From [Clostridium] viride DSM 6836 (GTDB lineage Bacteria; Bacillota; Clostridia; Oscillospirales; Oscillospiraceae): a stretch of DNA of 64,000 bases. The position numbers and the translations under genes were made by a program. The number at the start of each line of letters is the position of its first letter. The first letter of the stretch is position 1. Below the pieces are notes generated by a model that made no database searches, was not told the origin of the DNA, and saw only the letters and a program-made list of their open reading frames with translations. The stretch covers positions 124,001 through 188,000 of the forward strand of contig JHZO01000004.1 in NCBI GenBank assembly GCA_000620945.1, read 5' to 3'. Shown here piece by piece: positions 1 through 9,085 of this stretch.

Positions 1-1732
1 TCAATGAATTGGCCAAGGTGGATACGGTATCCAGTGCACTCTGTGCCTTCGGTTCATAGGCGTTTAGGGTATTGTACAGCGCATCCAGCTGACCTATCAA
101 AGTATCGATCTTTTCCAGGGCTTTCACGCCTTCGTCACTTAGCTGCTGCCCATCGGTGAGCAGGGATTCTCCCAGATCAGAGTAGTCCCATTCAAGATCA
201 CGATGCAAGGTTTGCATGGCTTTGATGACGGCAGCGGTTTGGGAGGCCACGTTTGCGGTGGAGGCAGAGACGTCATTTAATCCACCGGAAATGGTGGTAA
301 GTGGAGCCAGTTCTTTGCTAATCTCCTTTTGGTTGGCCCAGATCCCAAAGAAAAGAGCAGCCTGTTCCTGATTCTTAAGTACGTATAGAAGGTAGGCTTG
401 AAAAGCAGTATCAGTATCAGCAATGCCGTTCTTTAAAGACTCAGCTTTTAGTGTGTTTGCTTTGATCATAATGCTCTTTACAGTGCTAATGGGAAGACTG
501 ACACCAGGTTGAATTTCAATCTTTTGAGAATTCAAAGACTCATCTACGTTGCCGATATTTGTATTCAAACTATCTAAGCTTGAAGCAAGGGAGTCTAATT
601 TTTGATTTACGGGGCCGATTTTATCGTCAAAATCATCCATAAAGTCTTCCAGGGCGTGGGTATCCGTTTTGAGATTTTTCAGCACCTTGGACGTGGAGGC
701 AATGTTGTCTTTTAAGGATTTGGTGGTTGAATTGATGTTGGACAGGTCTTTTTTCACTTGGGAAAGGGTATCCTTGGCAGCTTTTAGATCGCCTTCGGTT
801 GGTTTCATTGCGTTGCCAATACTATCTAGGTCAAGGAGGGACTGATCGAAGTTGGCATAGATTTGCCCTTTGCCATCCGAGATGACTTTGCGGGCCTCTT
901 CCAAGGCGGCAAGACCGTCGGCGGTGGAATTCAGACTGCCGGACAAGGAGTTCATGCAGTTTAAGATGATATCGAGGCTTTGATTGATCGCGTTTGCGGA
1001 ATCCTCTAAGGTGTCTTTTGCCTCACGCACGTCCTTAATCTTATCCATTTGGGCAAAGGTGGCGGGAACCATCAAAAAGGTGAAGCCGGTAAATTCGAAG
1101 TTGTCGGATCCTAAGCGCACCACATAATGGCACTCTTCCCCAGGCAAAGCCATGAAGGCAAGGGCCTTATAGTTGCCGACGCTCTGAACTTGTGCACCCG
1201 GCGCTTCGACGGAATAGATCTTGTCGTAATCCAGAGCGGCCGCTGCGGTTAGCACCAGGTTGTTTCGGAAGTATTCGGGAGCAGTTTCGTTGGGGATCAA
1301 ATCCAAAGCAATCTCAACCAAACCCTTAGCACCGGCTAAGGTGGTGGGGTCGGCGGGGACGCCATTGAGCTTATAGCTTAGCTCAATCTTCCAAGGAAGG
1401 TTTGCCAAGGGCTCATCGGTTTTTGCCTCGAAGTAGAAGCGACTGGGAATATTGTCGGTAAAGGTGAAGGTAACGCCCTCCTCCGAGCGATTGGGTTCGA
1501 TGTAATTGCTCATATTTTCAATGGAGTCATAGGTTCCGTAGTCCGTAATGGAATTCTGGCCATTCATGGAAAAGCTTTTCACCATGTTGCTGTTTCGGGT
1601 GGCTCCATAGTAATCCAAATTGACGAAGTACGACTCGTCATACGTAACGGTGGGCGCTGCTGCGTATACGGTCAGGGAAAGGGTCATGCATACCGCGAGC
1701 CCGGCAGCGGCGAAGCGGTTAAAACGAGACAT
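1..1732 (-). CDS. Exported coiled-coil partner protein of the MMPL exporter (3' end outside window)
   Basis: The reading frame stays open from an ATG at 1732 to the left edge (about 577 codons), so the C-terminus is missing. It begins with a signal peptide (MSRFNRFAAAGLAVCMTLSL, then an AxA cleavage region), followed by a beta-rich domain of roughly 250 residues. After that come long Ser/Asn/Asp/Leu-rich heptad stretches typical of an extracytoplasmic coiled coil. The start overlaps the end of the upstream MMPL gene by 14 bp, so the two are translationally coupled. Proteins of this build next to MMPL genes are common in Clostridia and resemble YhgE/Pip-like periplasmic spacers; a C-terminal membrane anchor would be expected outside the window. 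Its role as partner of the exporter is inferred from coupling. Confidence 0.75.
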   Translation of the reverse strand, partial: MSRFNRFAAAGLAVCMTLSLTVYAAAPTVTYDESYFVNLDYYGATRNSNMVKSFSMNGQNSITDYGTYDSIENMSNYIEPNRSEEGVTFTFTDNIPSRFYFEAKTDEPLANLPWKIELSYKLNGVPADPTTLAGAKGLVEIALDLIPNETAPEYFRNNLVLTAAAALDYDKIYSVEAPGAQVQSVGNYKALAFMALPGEECHYVVRLGSDNFEFTGFTFLMVPATFAQMDKIKDVREAKDTLEDSANAINQSLDIILNCMNSLSGSLNSTADGLAALEEARKVISDGKGQIYANFDQSLLDLDSIGNAMKPTEGDLKAAKDTLSQVKKDLSNINSTTKSLKDNIASTSKVLKNLKTDTHALEDFMDDFDDKIGPVNQKLDSLASSLDSLNTNIGNVDESLNSQKIEIQPGVSLPISTVKSIMIKANTLKAESLKNGIADTDTAFQAYLLYVLKNQEQAALFFGIWANQKEISKELAPLTTISGGLNDVSASTANVASQTAAVIKAMQTLHRDLEWDYSDLGESLLTDGQQLSDEGVKALEKIDTLIGQLDALYNTLNAYEPKAQSALDTVSTLANSL

Positions 1733-3962
1733 ATTGATTTTCTCCTTCCAGTTGAGATTCTTCCAGTAAGACGGTGTCTTCCGGTTCTATGATGTCGGGG
1801 GCAAGGTCAGCAGGAACGGTGGATGCCTTGGGGAGAAGCGCGGCAGAACCGGCGCGAAGGGCAAGCAGCTTCTTTCGGTGGCGCTCGCTGCGTTCAATTG
1901 CTTTCTTTTGCTGCCGTTGAATGGGGCCGTCAAAGGCATCCAGGAGAGCAGGGAGAAGGGAAAGCACTAACAGCATGGAAAGAAGGGCGCCTCGAGCCAC
2001 TAAATGCCCCACCTGTTGAATGGCGATGATGGATGAGGTGAAGTAGAGCAGGTAGCCGACGACGGTGAGGATGGAACCGGAGGTCAATACGGCCCAGGCA
2101 CTGTGAGAAACCGTCCGCACCGCCGCCGTTTTGCTGTCATGGTGTTCTCGCTCTTCCAAGTAGTTATGGGTGACCAAGATGGAGTAGTCTATGGTGGCCC
2201 CCAATTGGAGACAACTGACGATGATAAAGCCAATGAAAATGATACTGTGCCCCATCACGTAGGGGATGGTCATGTTCAGATAAATGGCAACCTCAATGGG
2301 GATGATGACAAAGATCGGTACCAGCAAGGATTTAAAGGTAAAGACCACCACGATGGCCACACCAATCAGCGAAATGATGGAAACAATGTTGTGGTCTCTG
2401 GTCAGAATATCTCGGATGTCCATGGTGGTGGGGGTCATGCCGATGACATAGGAACCGTCCGGATAATACTCCTTCACCACGGATTCTAACTGGTCGGAAC
2501 AGGCAAAGGAATAATCGCTCTCTTCGGAGTTGTTCATGGAAATCATGATGCGGGCGTAGTTTTCCGTGTGCAATTGCTTCATGAGATCCTGAGGGAGAAA
2601 CTCTTCCGGAACGCCCTGGGGGACGGTTCCGGCAAAAGAGATGGCGTAATTGACGAAATCAAGGTCTTCCAGCGCTTGGGTCAGCTCCCGCTCCCTGGGA
2701 TAAGAGGTATTGGGAACAATGGCCATGATCATATTGGACTTTCCCATGGTCTGGTTGATTTCTTGGGTATCATCGTAGTAGGTGGTACCGGGACTGGCTC
2801 CTAAGGCATCGTCTCCGTAATAGAACTTATTTAGCCCCTGACCAATGAAGCAGGGAACGGCCAGGCCGAGACAAAGGACCAAGATGGGCCAACGAATTTT
2901 TCGCATGGCTAGGCCCAGCTTGTCAAAAGAGGGGAGGAAGGATTTGTGGCGGTATTTTGTAATCTTCTCATCGTACCGCAGGATGAGGGCGGGCATCAGC
3001 AAAAGAACCGTCAGCAAGGAAAAGAGGATGCCTTTGGACAAGACCAGGCCCACGTCCTTACCCACTTTAAACTGCATCAGGGTAATGGCCAAGAAGCCAA
3101 TGATGGTGGCAGCACCCGATGCTAAGATGGAGCGGGACTGAATGGCTTTTACCATGGCCTGCTCCGGGTCCATGCCTTTTTCTTTGTTTGCCATAAACGA
3201 GTGGAGCAAAAATATGGAGTAGTCCATGGAAACCGCCAACTGCAGGATGGCTGCTGTGGAGAAGGTAAAGAAGGATATTCGATGGAACATGAGGTTTGAC
3301 CCCATGTTCAAGATGATGGCGACCAGCATGACACCGATAAAGAGGAAGGGCTCCACCCAGGAGGTAGTGGTGAGGAGCAAAATGGCCAGGATGATGACAA
3401 TGGAAAGAAGCGTTGCCATTAGGATTTCCTTACTAATGGACTCTTCTCGGAATTTGCTGGATACAGCACTGCCGGAAAAGGCACCACGGTCCTCCCCAAC
3501 AATGTTATAGATCTCATCCAAGGCTTTTTTGGTGCTCTCATCGGAGTCACCGTCTTTAAAAATGACTTCAATGACAGCGTTGCCATCTTTATAGAACTTC
3601 TCGTTTAGTTCATTGGACATAAACTCGTATCCGCTGTACGCAGAAGAGAAGGTGTCAACGCCGACGGCAAGATCCACGCTATCCAGAGCAGCAATCTTAT
3701 CCCGAATTTGCTTTGCCTCGGGAAGGGTTACACCCTTTACCATAATGCGGGCCATGCCGGGGTATCCGAACTCGGCTTCCATCACATCTAAGGCTTGTTT
3801 GGTGGGAGCAAAGTCTGGTAAGTACTCACTGAGGTTATAATTGACACCAACAAAGGGAAAACAGGCCGCACAAAGGATGGTACACACCAGAAAGATCAGT
3901 TCAATTCGTTTTCGCTTTTCTACGATGCGTTCAGGGATCTTACTCAAAGAAATTTTTCTCAT
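1719..3962 (-). CDS. MMPL-family RND transporter
   Basis: A 747-residue polytopic membrane protein built as two homologous halves. Each half has one leading transmembrane helix, a large extracytoplasmic loop (about residues 40-165 and 375-530) and a five-helix bundle. The paired motifs SMDYSIFLLHSF (first half) and TIDYSILVTHNY (second half) are typical of MMPL/RND proton-driven exporters of lipids or hydrophobic drugs. The tail is charged and probably cytoplasmic. I chose the ATG at 3962, which lies six bases after a GGTG ribosome site; the GTG at 3971 overlaps that site. The gene is divergent from a TetR regulator and coupled to an exported coiled-coil protein, the usual layout of a TetR-controlled efflux unit. 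The substrate cannot be read from sequence. Confidence 0.88.
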   Translation of the reverse strand: MRKISLSKIPERIVEKRKRIELIFLVCTILCAACFPFVGVNYNLSEYLPDFAPTKQALDVMEAEFGYPGMARIMVKGVTLPEAKQIRDKIAALDSVDLAVGVDTFSSAYSGYEFMSNELNEKFYKDGNAVIEVIFKDGDSDESTKKALDEIYNIVGEDRGAFSGSAVSSKFREESISKEILMATLLSIVIILAILLLTTTSWVEPFLFIGVMLVAIILNMGSNLMFHRISFFTFSTAAILQLAVSMDYSIFLLHSFMANKEKGMDPEQAMVKAIQSRSILASGAATIIGFLAITLMQFKVGKDVGLVLSKGILFSLLTVLLLMPALILRYDEKITKYRHKSFLPSFDKLGLAMRKIRWPILVLCLGLAVPCFIGQGLNKFYYGDDALGASPGTTYYDDTQEINQTMGKSNMIMAIVPNTSYPRERELTQALEDLDFVNYAISFAGTVPQGVPEEFLPQDLMKQLHTENYARIMISMNNSEESDYSFACSDQLESVVKEYYPDGSYVIGMTPTTMDIRDILTRDHNIVSIISLIGVAIVVVFTFKSLLVPIFVIIPIEVAIYLNMTIPYVMGHSIIFIGFIIVSCLQLGATIDYSILVTHNYLEEREHHDSKTAAVRTVSHSAWAVLTSGSILTVVGYLLYFTSSIIAIQQVGHLVARGALLSMLLVLSLLPALLDAFDGPIQRQQKKAIERSERHRKKLLALRAGSAALLPKASTVPADLAPDIIEPEDTVLLEESQLEGENQYVSF

Positions 3963-3988
3963 CAATATCACCGTTTATTAACATAGTG

Positions 3989-4017
3989 TTGATTTATATT
4001 GCAAGGTGGATTATAAT
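3989..4017 (+). promoter_or_regulatory. Sigma-A promoter of the tetR gene
   Basis: TTGATT (3989-3994), a 17-bp spacer and TATAAT (4012-4017). The -10 overlaps the -10 of the divergent exporter promoter, so one bound repressor could block both. Confidence 0.6.
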
Positions 4018-4038
4018 ACTCCGGTATGATTAAAGCAA
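4010..4038 (-). promoter_or_regulatory. Sigma-A promoter of the MMPL operon
   Basis: On the minus strand TTGCTT (4038-4033), 17 bp, TATAAT (4015-4010). It shares its -10 region with the tetR promoter. Confidence 0.6.
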
Positions 4039-4058
4039 TGGTCAATTTCTTGTTGTAT

Positions 4059-4072
4059 GTTGATTAATCAAC
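4059..4072. promoter_or_regulatory. Perfect 14-bp palindrome, candidate TetR operator
   Basis: GTTGATTAATCAAC is its own reverse complement. It lies about 20 bp upstream of the exporter -35 box and within the tetR 5' leader, a sensible position for an autoregulating TetR repressor. Binding is inferred. Confidence 0.5.
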
Positions 4073-4121
4073 GAGTTGACTGTTTTTGTTCATTAACTGC
4101 CGAAAATGGAAAGGAGAAATC

Positions 4122-4709
4122 ATGGCAACCGAAAAAATGGATCGCAGAATCCGGCGAACCCGAAGAATGCTGAAGCAAGGCTTGGCGGAATTGATGCGGG
4201 AAAAGGAATTTAAAGACATTACCGTAAAGGATATTACGGATCGAATGGACCTAAATCGTGGGACATTTTATCTGCACTATGTAGACACCTATGACTTGTT
4301 GGAAAAGTTAGAGAATGAGACCTTATCCGATTTTCAATCGATGATTGATGATCATCGCTCTCAAGCCGGAAAAAGCTCCTTGCGCCCGGTGATTGAGCCC
4401 ATTGCCAGCTATATCATTGAAAATGCCGATTTTTGCAAAATCCTCTTTGAAAACAAGGCATCCAATGATTTTATCTTAAAGTTTACGGAGATGGTGTGCC
4501 GAAACGGAGAGGCCTTCCTTCGGCAACGGCTGCCTGAAGCCTCTCGCCTGTCGGTGGACTATTGTATTAGCTTTATCTCCTTTGGCTTAATCGGAATGAT
4601 TAAACAGTGGTTTGATACCGGAATGGCTGTAAGCCAATCGGAACTGGTGTCCATGGCCGATAACCTCATTATGGGCGCGACCAGTGCATTGTTGGCAAGC
4701 GAACCGTAA
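4122..4709 (+). CDS. TetR/AcrR-family transcriptional regulator
   Basis: A 195-residue protein. The N-terminal DNA-binding domain (about residues 8-55) shows the TetR helix-turn-helix pattern, with ITVKDITDRMDLNRGTFYLH as the turn and recognition helix. The rest is an all-helical ligand domain of the TetR_C type common in Firmicutes. The start is the ATG at 4122, preceded by AAAGGAGA with good spacing. It is divergent from the MMPL exporter, with overlapping promoters and a palindrome between them, so it most likely represses that exporter and itself. The effector is unknown. Confidence 0.88.
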   Translation: MATEKMDRRIRRTRRMLKQGLAELMREKEFKDITVKDITDRMDLNRGTFYLHYVDTYDLLEKLENETLSDFQSMIDDHRSQAGKSSLRPVIEPIASYIIENADFCKILFENKASNDFILKFTEMVCRNGEAFLRQRLPEASRLSVDYCISFISFGLIGMIKQWFDTGMAVSQSELVSMADNLIMGATSALLASEP

Positions 4710-4974
4710 GGACGAAACCAATCAGAGTGCTTATCGTGTAGAAACAAGGGGGATTCATCTTCCCAACATGCAATCGGAGGCGTTACTTCGGGAGTATGGA
4801 TACCAGCTTTACCTTAAGGGATGATCAGGATAGGAAAGAAGTTTTTCAAAAATTTTTTAATTTTTGGAACAAAACAAAACATTCCTTCGACAGACTATGT
4901 AGAAAGCAAACCGAAACCTTGTTTTTCGGAACAAAATGGTCATTCCATTGAAATCTAACTATAAGGAGAAGCTC

Positions 4975-5667
4975 ATGAAAAAGATACTATCTCTCGTATT
5001 AGCCCTCACTCTGGTATTCGCGTTGGCTGCCTGTGGCAGCAAAAATCAGGACCCAGGTCAGGATGATTCTCAGGAGCCTGGCATCGTTGCTCCCGGGGAA
5101 GGCGAAACCAATGTTCCGGAGGATGGAACCGAGGAGGGTGCTACCGGAAGTGACGATGCCCAAACCAGCAACCCAACTGGTGGCAACACGGGTTCAACCA
5201 ATTCCAATAAGCCCTCTTCCGGTGGTTCTAGCTCCACCCAAAAGCCTTCCTCCGGAGGATCTTCCACCGGTGGTGGTAGCACCTCTTCCGACAAAGGGGA
5301 CCTCACCACGCTGATGGGTAAGATCATCAAAGGCACGGAGAGTGACATGACGGTCATCACCGAAGAAATTTCTCCGGACGCCTTCAAGTCCAATCTCTTC
5401 ATTGATTACATTGACGGAGCCAAGGTGGTGTCCTCCAACGCCATGATGGGTTCCATTGCGCATTCCATCTGCCTGCTGAAAGTGCCCGATGGAACCGATG
5501 CAGCTAAGGTAGCCGACCAGATTAACAAGAACAAGGATCCTCGCAAGTGGGTCTGTGTGGAAGCAGAAAAGGCCGTGGTTCTGCAAAAGGGAAATTACAT
5601 TCTTTTAGCGATGTCCAATACGGATATTGTGGATACGGTTTCTACAAACTTTAAAGCAATCTTCTAA
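4975..5667 (+). CDS. DUF4358-type lipoprotein
   Basis: A 230-residue predicted lipoprotein. The signal peptide ends in the lipobox LAAC with the lipidated Cys at residue 20. Next comes a low-complexity linker of Gly, Ser, Thr, Pro, Asn and Glu (about residues 21-105), which probably spans the wall. The C-terminal domain of about 120 residues looks like DUF4358, a domain of unknown function often found beside MBOAT and DHHW genes. The start at ATG 4975 follows AAGGAG; an upstream in-frame ATG at 4936 would spoil the signal peptide. A strong terminator separates it from the MBOAT gene, so it may be transcribed separately, but the shared neighbourhood suggests the same cell-surface pathway. Confidence 0.72.
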   Translation: MKKILSLVLALTLVFALAACGSKNQDPGQDDSQEPGIVAPGEGETNVPEDGTEEGATGSDDAQTSNPTGGNTGSTNSNKPSSGGSSSTQKPSSGGSSTGGGSTSSDKGDLTTLMGKIIKGTESDMTVITEEISPDAFKSNLFIDYIDGAKVVSSNAMMGSIAHSICLLKVPDGTDAAKVADQINKNKDPRKWVCVEAEKAVVLQKGNYILLAMSNTDIVDTVSTNFKAIF

Positions 5668-5679
5668 TGTTCCCCCTCT

Positions 5680-5724
5680 GCGGCTCTTCCGGTCCTCTCT
5701 CTTCCGGGAGAGCCGCCTTTTCTT
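5680..5724 (+). terminator. Intrinsic terminator after the DUF4358 lipoprotein
   Basis: A 13-bp GC-rich stem with one G-T pair (GCGGCTCTTCCGG with its partner at 5704-5716), an 11-nt loop and a following T-rich run. Confidence 0.85.
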
Positions 5725-5764
5725 TCAAACTCAAAGTTACTAAAACGGTGGAAAGGGGTGTTCC

Positions 5765-7153
5765 ATGGTATTTTCTAGCATTACGTTTCTATATGGCTTT
5801 TTGCCGCTGATTCTGCTTGCTTGGTTTGTGGCACCCAAGTCAATGCGAAATTGGGTGCTTCTGCTGGGGAGCTTATTTTTTTATGCCTTTGGACAACCGA
5901 GCTTCGTGCTTTTGCTTCTGTTTGCCTCCGTTTCGAACTGGGCATTCGCCCTGCGTCTGTCACGAACCCGAGGCACCAAGGGAGCACGACAGATACTCAT
6001 TGCTGCCATCTGCGTCAACCTGTTGCTCTTAGGATTCTTTAAATACGCAGACTTTTTGATCGGGAGCGTCAATCAGGTGCTGGGCACGGCCATTCCGCTA
6101 CTTCACATTCCACTTCCCATTGGCATTAGCTTTTTTATCTTTCAGAGCATGAGCTATGTCATCGATGTGTATCGAGAAGAGGTGGTCCCCCAGAGAAGCC
6201 TTGCCCAATTTACCACCTACGTGGCCCTGTTTCCTCAATTGATTGCAGGGCCTGTGGTGCGCTATGGCGATGTGGAACAGGGACTGCGAAACCGAAGCAG
6301 CAGCATGAACCAGCTCTACTCGGGTGTTCGGCGCTTTACCATGGGCCTTGCGAAAAAGGTTCTGATTGCCAATAGCATGGATGAACTTTGCTCAGCCTTT
6401 CGAGGGGCCAACGAGCAGAGCGTTCTCTTTGTCTGGATCTATGCCTTGGCCTTTACGCTTCAGATTTACTTTGACTTCTCGGGCTACAGTGATATGGCCA
6501 TCGGCATTGGTCAAATGCTAGGCTTCCGCTTTCCGGAAAACTTCCGCTACCCTTATAGTTCACGCTCAATCACGGAGTTTTGGAGACGCTGGCATATTAC
6601 CCTTGGCAGTTGGTTCCGGGACTATGTGTATATCCCCTTGGGTGGCAACCGAAAGGGCAAACACGTCTGGCTGCGCAACCTAGCCATTGTTTGGCTTTTG
6701 ACGGGTCTATGGCATGGAGCCGCCTGGAATTTTGCCCTTTGGGGGTTCTTATACGGCCTGTTGCTGATGGTGGAAAAGCTTTTCTTGGGAAAGTACTTGG
6801 AGAAATCCAAGGTTCTGTCCCATATCTATGTGCTCTTTTTCACCCTCCTGGGTTTTGTCATTTTTAACGCCGACGGCATGGGGGGTATGACACGGGATCT
6901 ATCGAGTCTGTTTGGTCTTTCCGGACTGCCCCTTTGGAGCGCGGAAACCAGTTACTACCTCAACAGCTATTTTCTGACGCTGGTCATCGCCATTGTGGGG
7001 GTCACACCCCTGCCCAAACTCTTAGCCCAGCGATGGGAGAAGAAACCCGTGATGACCATCTTAGAACCGCTTGCGGTTGGCCTGCTCCTGCTGATGAGCA
7101 CCGCATTTTTGGTAGATGGTTCCTTCAATCCCTTCCTCTACTTTCGCTTTTAA
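5765..7153 (+). CDS. MBOAT-family O-acyltransferase (AlgI/DltB-like)
   Basis: A 462-residue polytopic membrane protein of the MBOAT family, which moves acyl groups across the membrane for O-acylation of exported polymers such as alginate or teichoic acid. The conserved block SITEFWRRWHITLGSWFRDY carries His277. The invariant active-site His317 lies in LTGLWHGAAWNF. About 10-11 hydrophobic helices surround these motifs, and length and motif order match AlgI-type proteins. The ATG at 5765 follows GAAAGGGGTG. The next gene starts 12 bp downstream and encodes a DHHW protein, the usual secreted partner, so the pair probably acetylates a surface polysaccharide. The polymer is unknown. Confidence 0.9.
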   Translation: MVFSSITFLYGFLPLILLAWFVAPKSMRNWVLLLGSLFFYAFGQPSFVLLLLFASVSNWAFALRLSRTRGTKGARQILIAAICVNLLLLGFFKYADFLIGSVNQVLGTAIPLLHIPLPIGISFFIFQSMSYVIDVYREEVVPQRSLAQFTTYVALFPQLIAGPVVRYGDVEQGLRNRSSSMNQLYSGVRRFTMGLAKKVLIANSMDELCSAFRGANEQSVLFVWIYALAFTLQIYFDFSGYSDMAIGIGQMLGFRFPENFRYPYSSRSITEFWRRWHITLGSWFRDYVYIPLGGNRKGKHVWLRNLAIVWLLTGLWHGAAWNFALWGFLYGLLLMVEKLFLGKYLEKSKVLSHIYVLFFTLLGFVIFNADGMGGMTRDLSSLFGLSGLPLWSAETSYYLNSYFLTLVIAIVGVTPLPKLLAQRWEKKPVMTILEPLAVGLLLLMSTAFLVDGSFNPFLYFRF

Positions 7154-7165
7154 AGGAGGCATCTG

Positions 7166-8269
7166 ATGAACAAACGGAAACCGATGGCAACGATTGTTGT
7201 CTTCTTTGTGATACTATGGGGCTTCCTTCTGGGGTTTCTCCTCCTTCCCGATGCAGCCCTTTCCTATACGGAACGGAGGAAGCTGGAGCAATTACCCAAG
7301 CCCACCGTGGAATCGATCTTGTCCACAGAATACATGAAGAGTTTGGAACAGTACGCCCAGGATCAATTTCCTCTGCGGGAAGAGCTGCGTGCCATGAAGG
7401 CACAATTGCAATATCAAGTATTGCGGCAGGGGGACAGCCAGGGCATCTATTTAGCAAACGGCAGTGCCATCAAAATGGAAGCTACCTTGAAGCCGGAGGA
7501 AGTGCTGTTCTGTGCGGATAAAATCAATGACCTTTATGAGACCTATCTCCAGGACATGAACGTATACTGTGCCGTGATTCCCGACAAAAATTACTTTGCC
7601 GCTGAGGAGTTTCGGCACCTGAGCTTCGACTATGGGCGCATGATGACCCTGTTTACCCAGCGTTTGTCCCAGGTGCAGTATGTGGATCTCTTTGGGTGCC
7701 TCTCTCTTTCGGACTACTATCTCTCCGATGCCCATTGGCGGCAGGAAGCACTGGGCCCCGTTCGAGATACCCTGGCAAAGGCCATGGGCATCCAAGACCG
7801 CCTGCCGGATCTGGAGAGCTATACAAGACAAGAACTCTACCCATTCCAGGGCGTGTATGTGGGTCAGTCTGCCCTGCCCATTGAGATGGATCGCTTGGTT
7901 TACCTCACAAACCCCGTCCTAAACCAGGCGATCGTGCAGAGTGCGGAGCAGGAGGGAAGCCTGCTTTCCGTGTATGCACCGGAGAAACTTAAGGGCATGG
8001 ACGGCTATGATGTGTTCCTTCACGGGGCACAAGCGATCATCACCATGGAAAATCCCATGGCAAGGACGGACAAAGAGTTGATCCTCTTTCGGGATTCCTT
8101 CGGCAGCAGCCTTGCTCCCTTGCTTCTCGATGCGTACAAAAAAGTGACACTGATTGACCTGCGCTATGTCGCAAGCCAATATTTAGGTGACTTTGTGGAG
8201 TTTACCGATCAAGATGTGCTGTTTCTTTACAGTACGGGCATTGTAAACAGTGGTCGTCTCCTTCGATAA
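7166..8269 (+). CDS. DHHW-family protein (AlgX/AlgJ-like SGNH fold)
   Basis: A 367-residue protein with one N-terminal membrane anchor (about residues 9-30) and an extracytoplasmic domain. It belongs to the DHHW family, thought to complete O-acetylation with an adjacent MBOAT protein. The diagnostic motif appears as LSDAHWRQE, so the first His of DHHW is Ala here while the Asp and second His-Trp remain. A later block FRDSFGSS supplies the GDS-like Ser expected in SGNH esterase/transferase folds. The ATG at 7166 follows AAAGGAGG, and the gene sits 12 bp after the MBOAT gene in one transcript ending at the hairpin at 8291. Confidence 0.85.
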   Translation: MNKRKPMATIVVFFVILWGFLLGFLLLPDAALSYTERRKLEQLPKPTVESILSTEYMKSLEQYAQDQFPLREELRAMKAQLQYQVLRQGDSQGIYLANGSAIKMEATLKPEEVLFCADKINDLYETYLQDMNVYCAVIPDKNYFAAEEFRHLSFDYGRMMTLFTQRLSQVQYVDLFGCLSLSDYYLSDAHWRQEALGPVRDTLAKAMGIQDRLPDLESYTRQELYPFQGVYVGQSALPIEMDRLVYLTNPVLNQAIVQSAEQEGSLLSVYAPEKLKGMDGYDVFLHGAQAIITMENPMARTDKELILFRDSFGSSLAPLLLDAYKKVTLIDLRYVASQYLGDFVEFTDQDVLFLYSTGIVNSGRLLR

Positions 8270-8290
8270 ACCAGCGGATAAAACAAAAAG

Positions 8291-8322
8291 CACCGCCGAG
8301 AACCATTCGATTCTCGGCGGTG
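8291..8322. terminator. Bidirectional terminator between the DHHW and GntR genes
   Basis: A perfect 12-bp stem (CACCGCCGAGAA with its complement) and an 8-nt loop lie between two convergent genes, with A/T-rich flanks on both sides. Confidence 0.8.
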
Positions 8323-8325
8323 TAT

Positions 8326-8997
8326 TTATTCGATATCATCCCCGGACGGGTTTGAGGGATAGAGAAATTCTTTAACCCGCTGGGGGGAATCATCTTGCGG
8401 GAGAAAATATAAAATATCGTCTTCCAGAAGCGCCACGTAAGGCCCGGGCGATTTTAAAATGCGGTTATCACGCTGCATCGCCAGTAAGGTAGCACCGGTG
8501 CGCTGCCAAAACTGAATCTCTGCAATGCTCTTTTTCAGGAATCTGCACTGATCGGTGATGCGCACTTCATAGGGCATAAAGGGGTTCATGGAGCGAAAAT
8601 GCTCGGAAGCTTCAATGAGTTCCGTGAGACAAACATTCAGGGTATCCATTTCCTTCTGTTGCCGGGCCACGCTTTCCAGTAGCTTATCCTTAATGGTGCT
8701 GATGGTTTGCCGTTTGTTATATTGATCAAGAAAGTACTTTGCTTTTTTTCGAGATTGAATGATGACTCCGCTGCCCTGTTCCTTGACGACAATCTCCAGG
8801 TCATCCAGCACGCAGATTGCCCGGCGTGCCGTCTCGGGCGAAACACCATATTGGCTGGCGATGGAAGAACGGGCATACACTTTCTGCCCCTCCTGATATT
8901 CTTCGCTGACAATGCGGGAAGCAAGATCCAGCGCAATTTGCTGGTACTTTGGGATTGCAATCTGATTTTCCACATCGATTCCCACTATGCTCACCAC
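8326..8997 (-). CDS. GntR-family regulator with C-terminal RCK_C (TrkA-C) domain, BusR-like
   Basis: About 220 residues in three parts. First is a GntR winged helix (about residues 15-80, including GVSPETARRAICVLDDL). Next is a predicted coiled-coil linker (about 95-140). Last is an RCK_C/TrkA-C domain (about 150-215, around QRTGATLLAMQRDN). This is the architecture of BusR, the streptococcal/lactococcal repressor of betaine uptake that binds cyclic di-AMP through its RCK_C domain. No osmolyte or potassium transporter is adjacent, so its targets are elsewhere. The start is uncertain: tandem GTG codons at 8997 and 8994, or the GTG at 8985, which has a better GGTGAG site. The cyclic di-AMP ligand is inferred from family. 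Confidence 0.8.
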   Translation of the reverse strand: MVSIVGIDVENQIAIPKYQQIALDLASRIVSEEYQEGQKVYARSSIASQYGVSPETARRAICVLDDLEIVVKEQGSGVIIQSRKKAKYFLDQYNKRQTISTIKDKLLESVARQQKEMDTLNVCLTELIEASEHFRSMNPFMPYEVRITDQCRFLKKSIAEIQFWQRTGATLLAMQRDNRILKSPGPYVALLEDDILYFLPQDDSPQRVKEFLYPSNPSGDDIE

Positions 8998-9085
8998 TTT
9001 CTATCTCGTCTTAGCAAAATGCCTTTCCTAGGAAAGCAAGAATCGAGAATATGGCAAGAGGAATTCGGAAAGAAAAAACCGGAAT

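Noticed and set aside
4768-4824. An 18-codon ORF (MQSEALLREYGYQLYLKG) resembling the start of an ECF sigma factor.
   Set aside because: Poorly spaced ribosome site, no continuation in any frame, and the similarity is too short to call a pseudogene.
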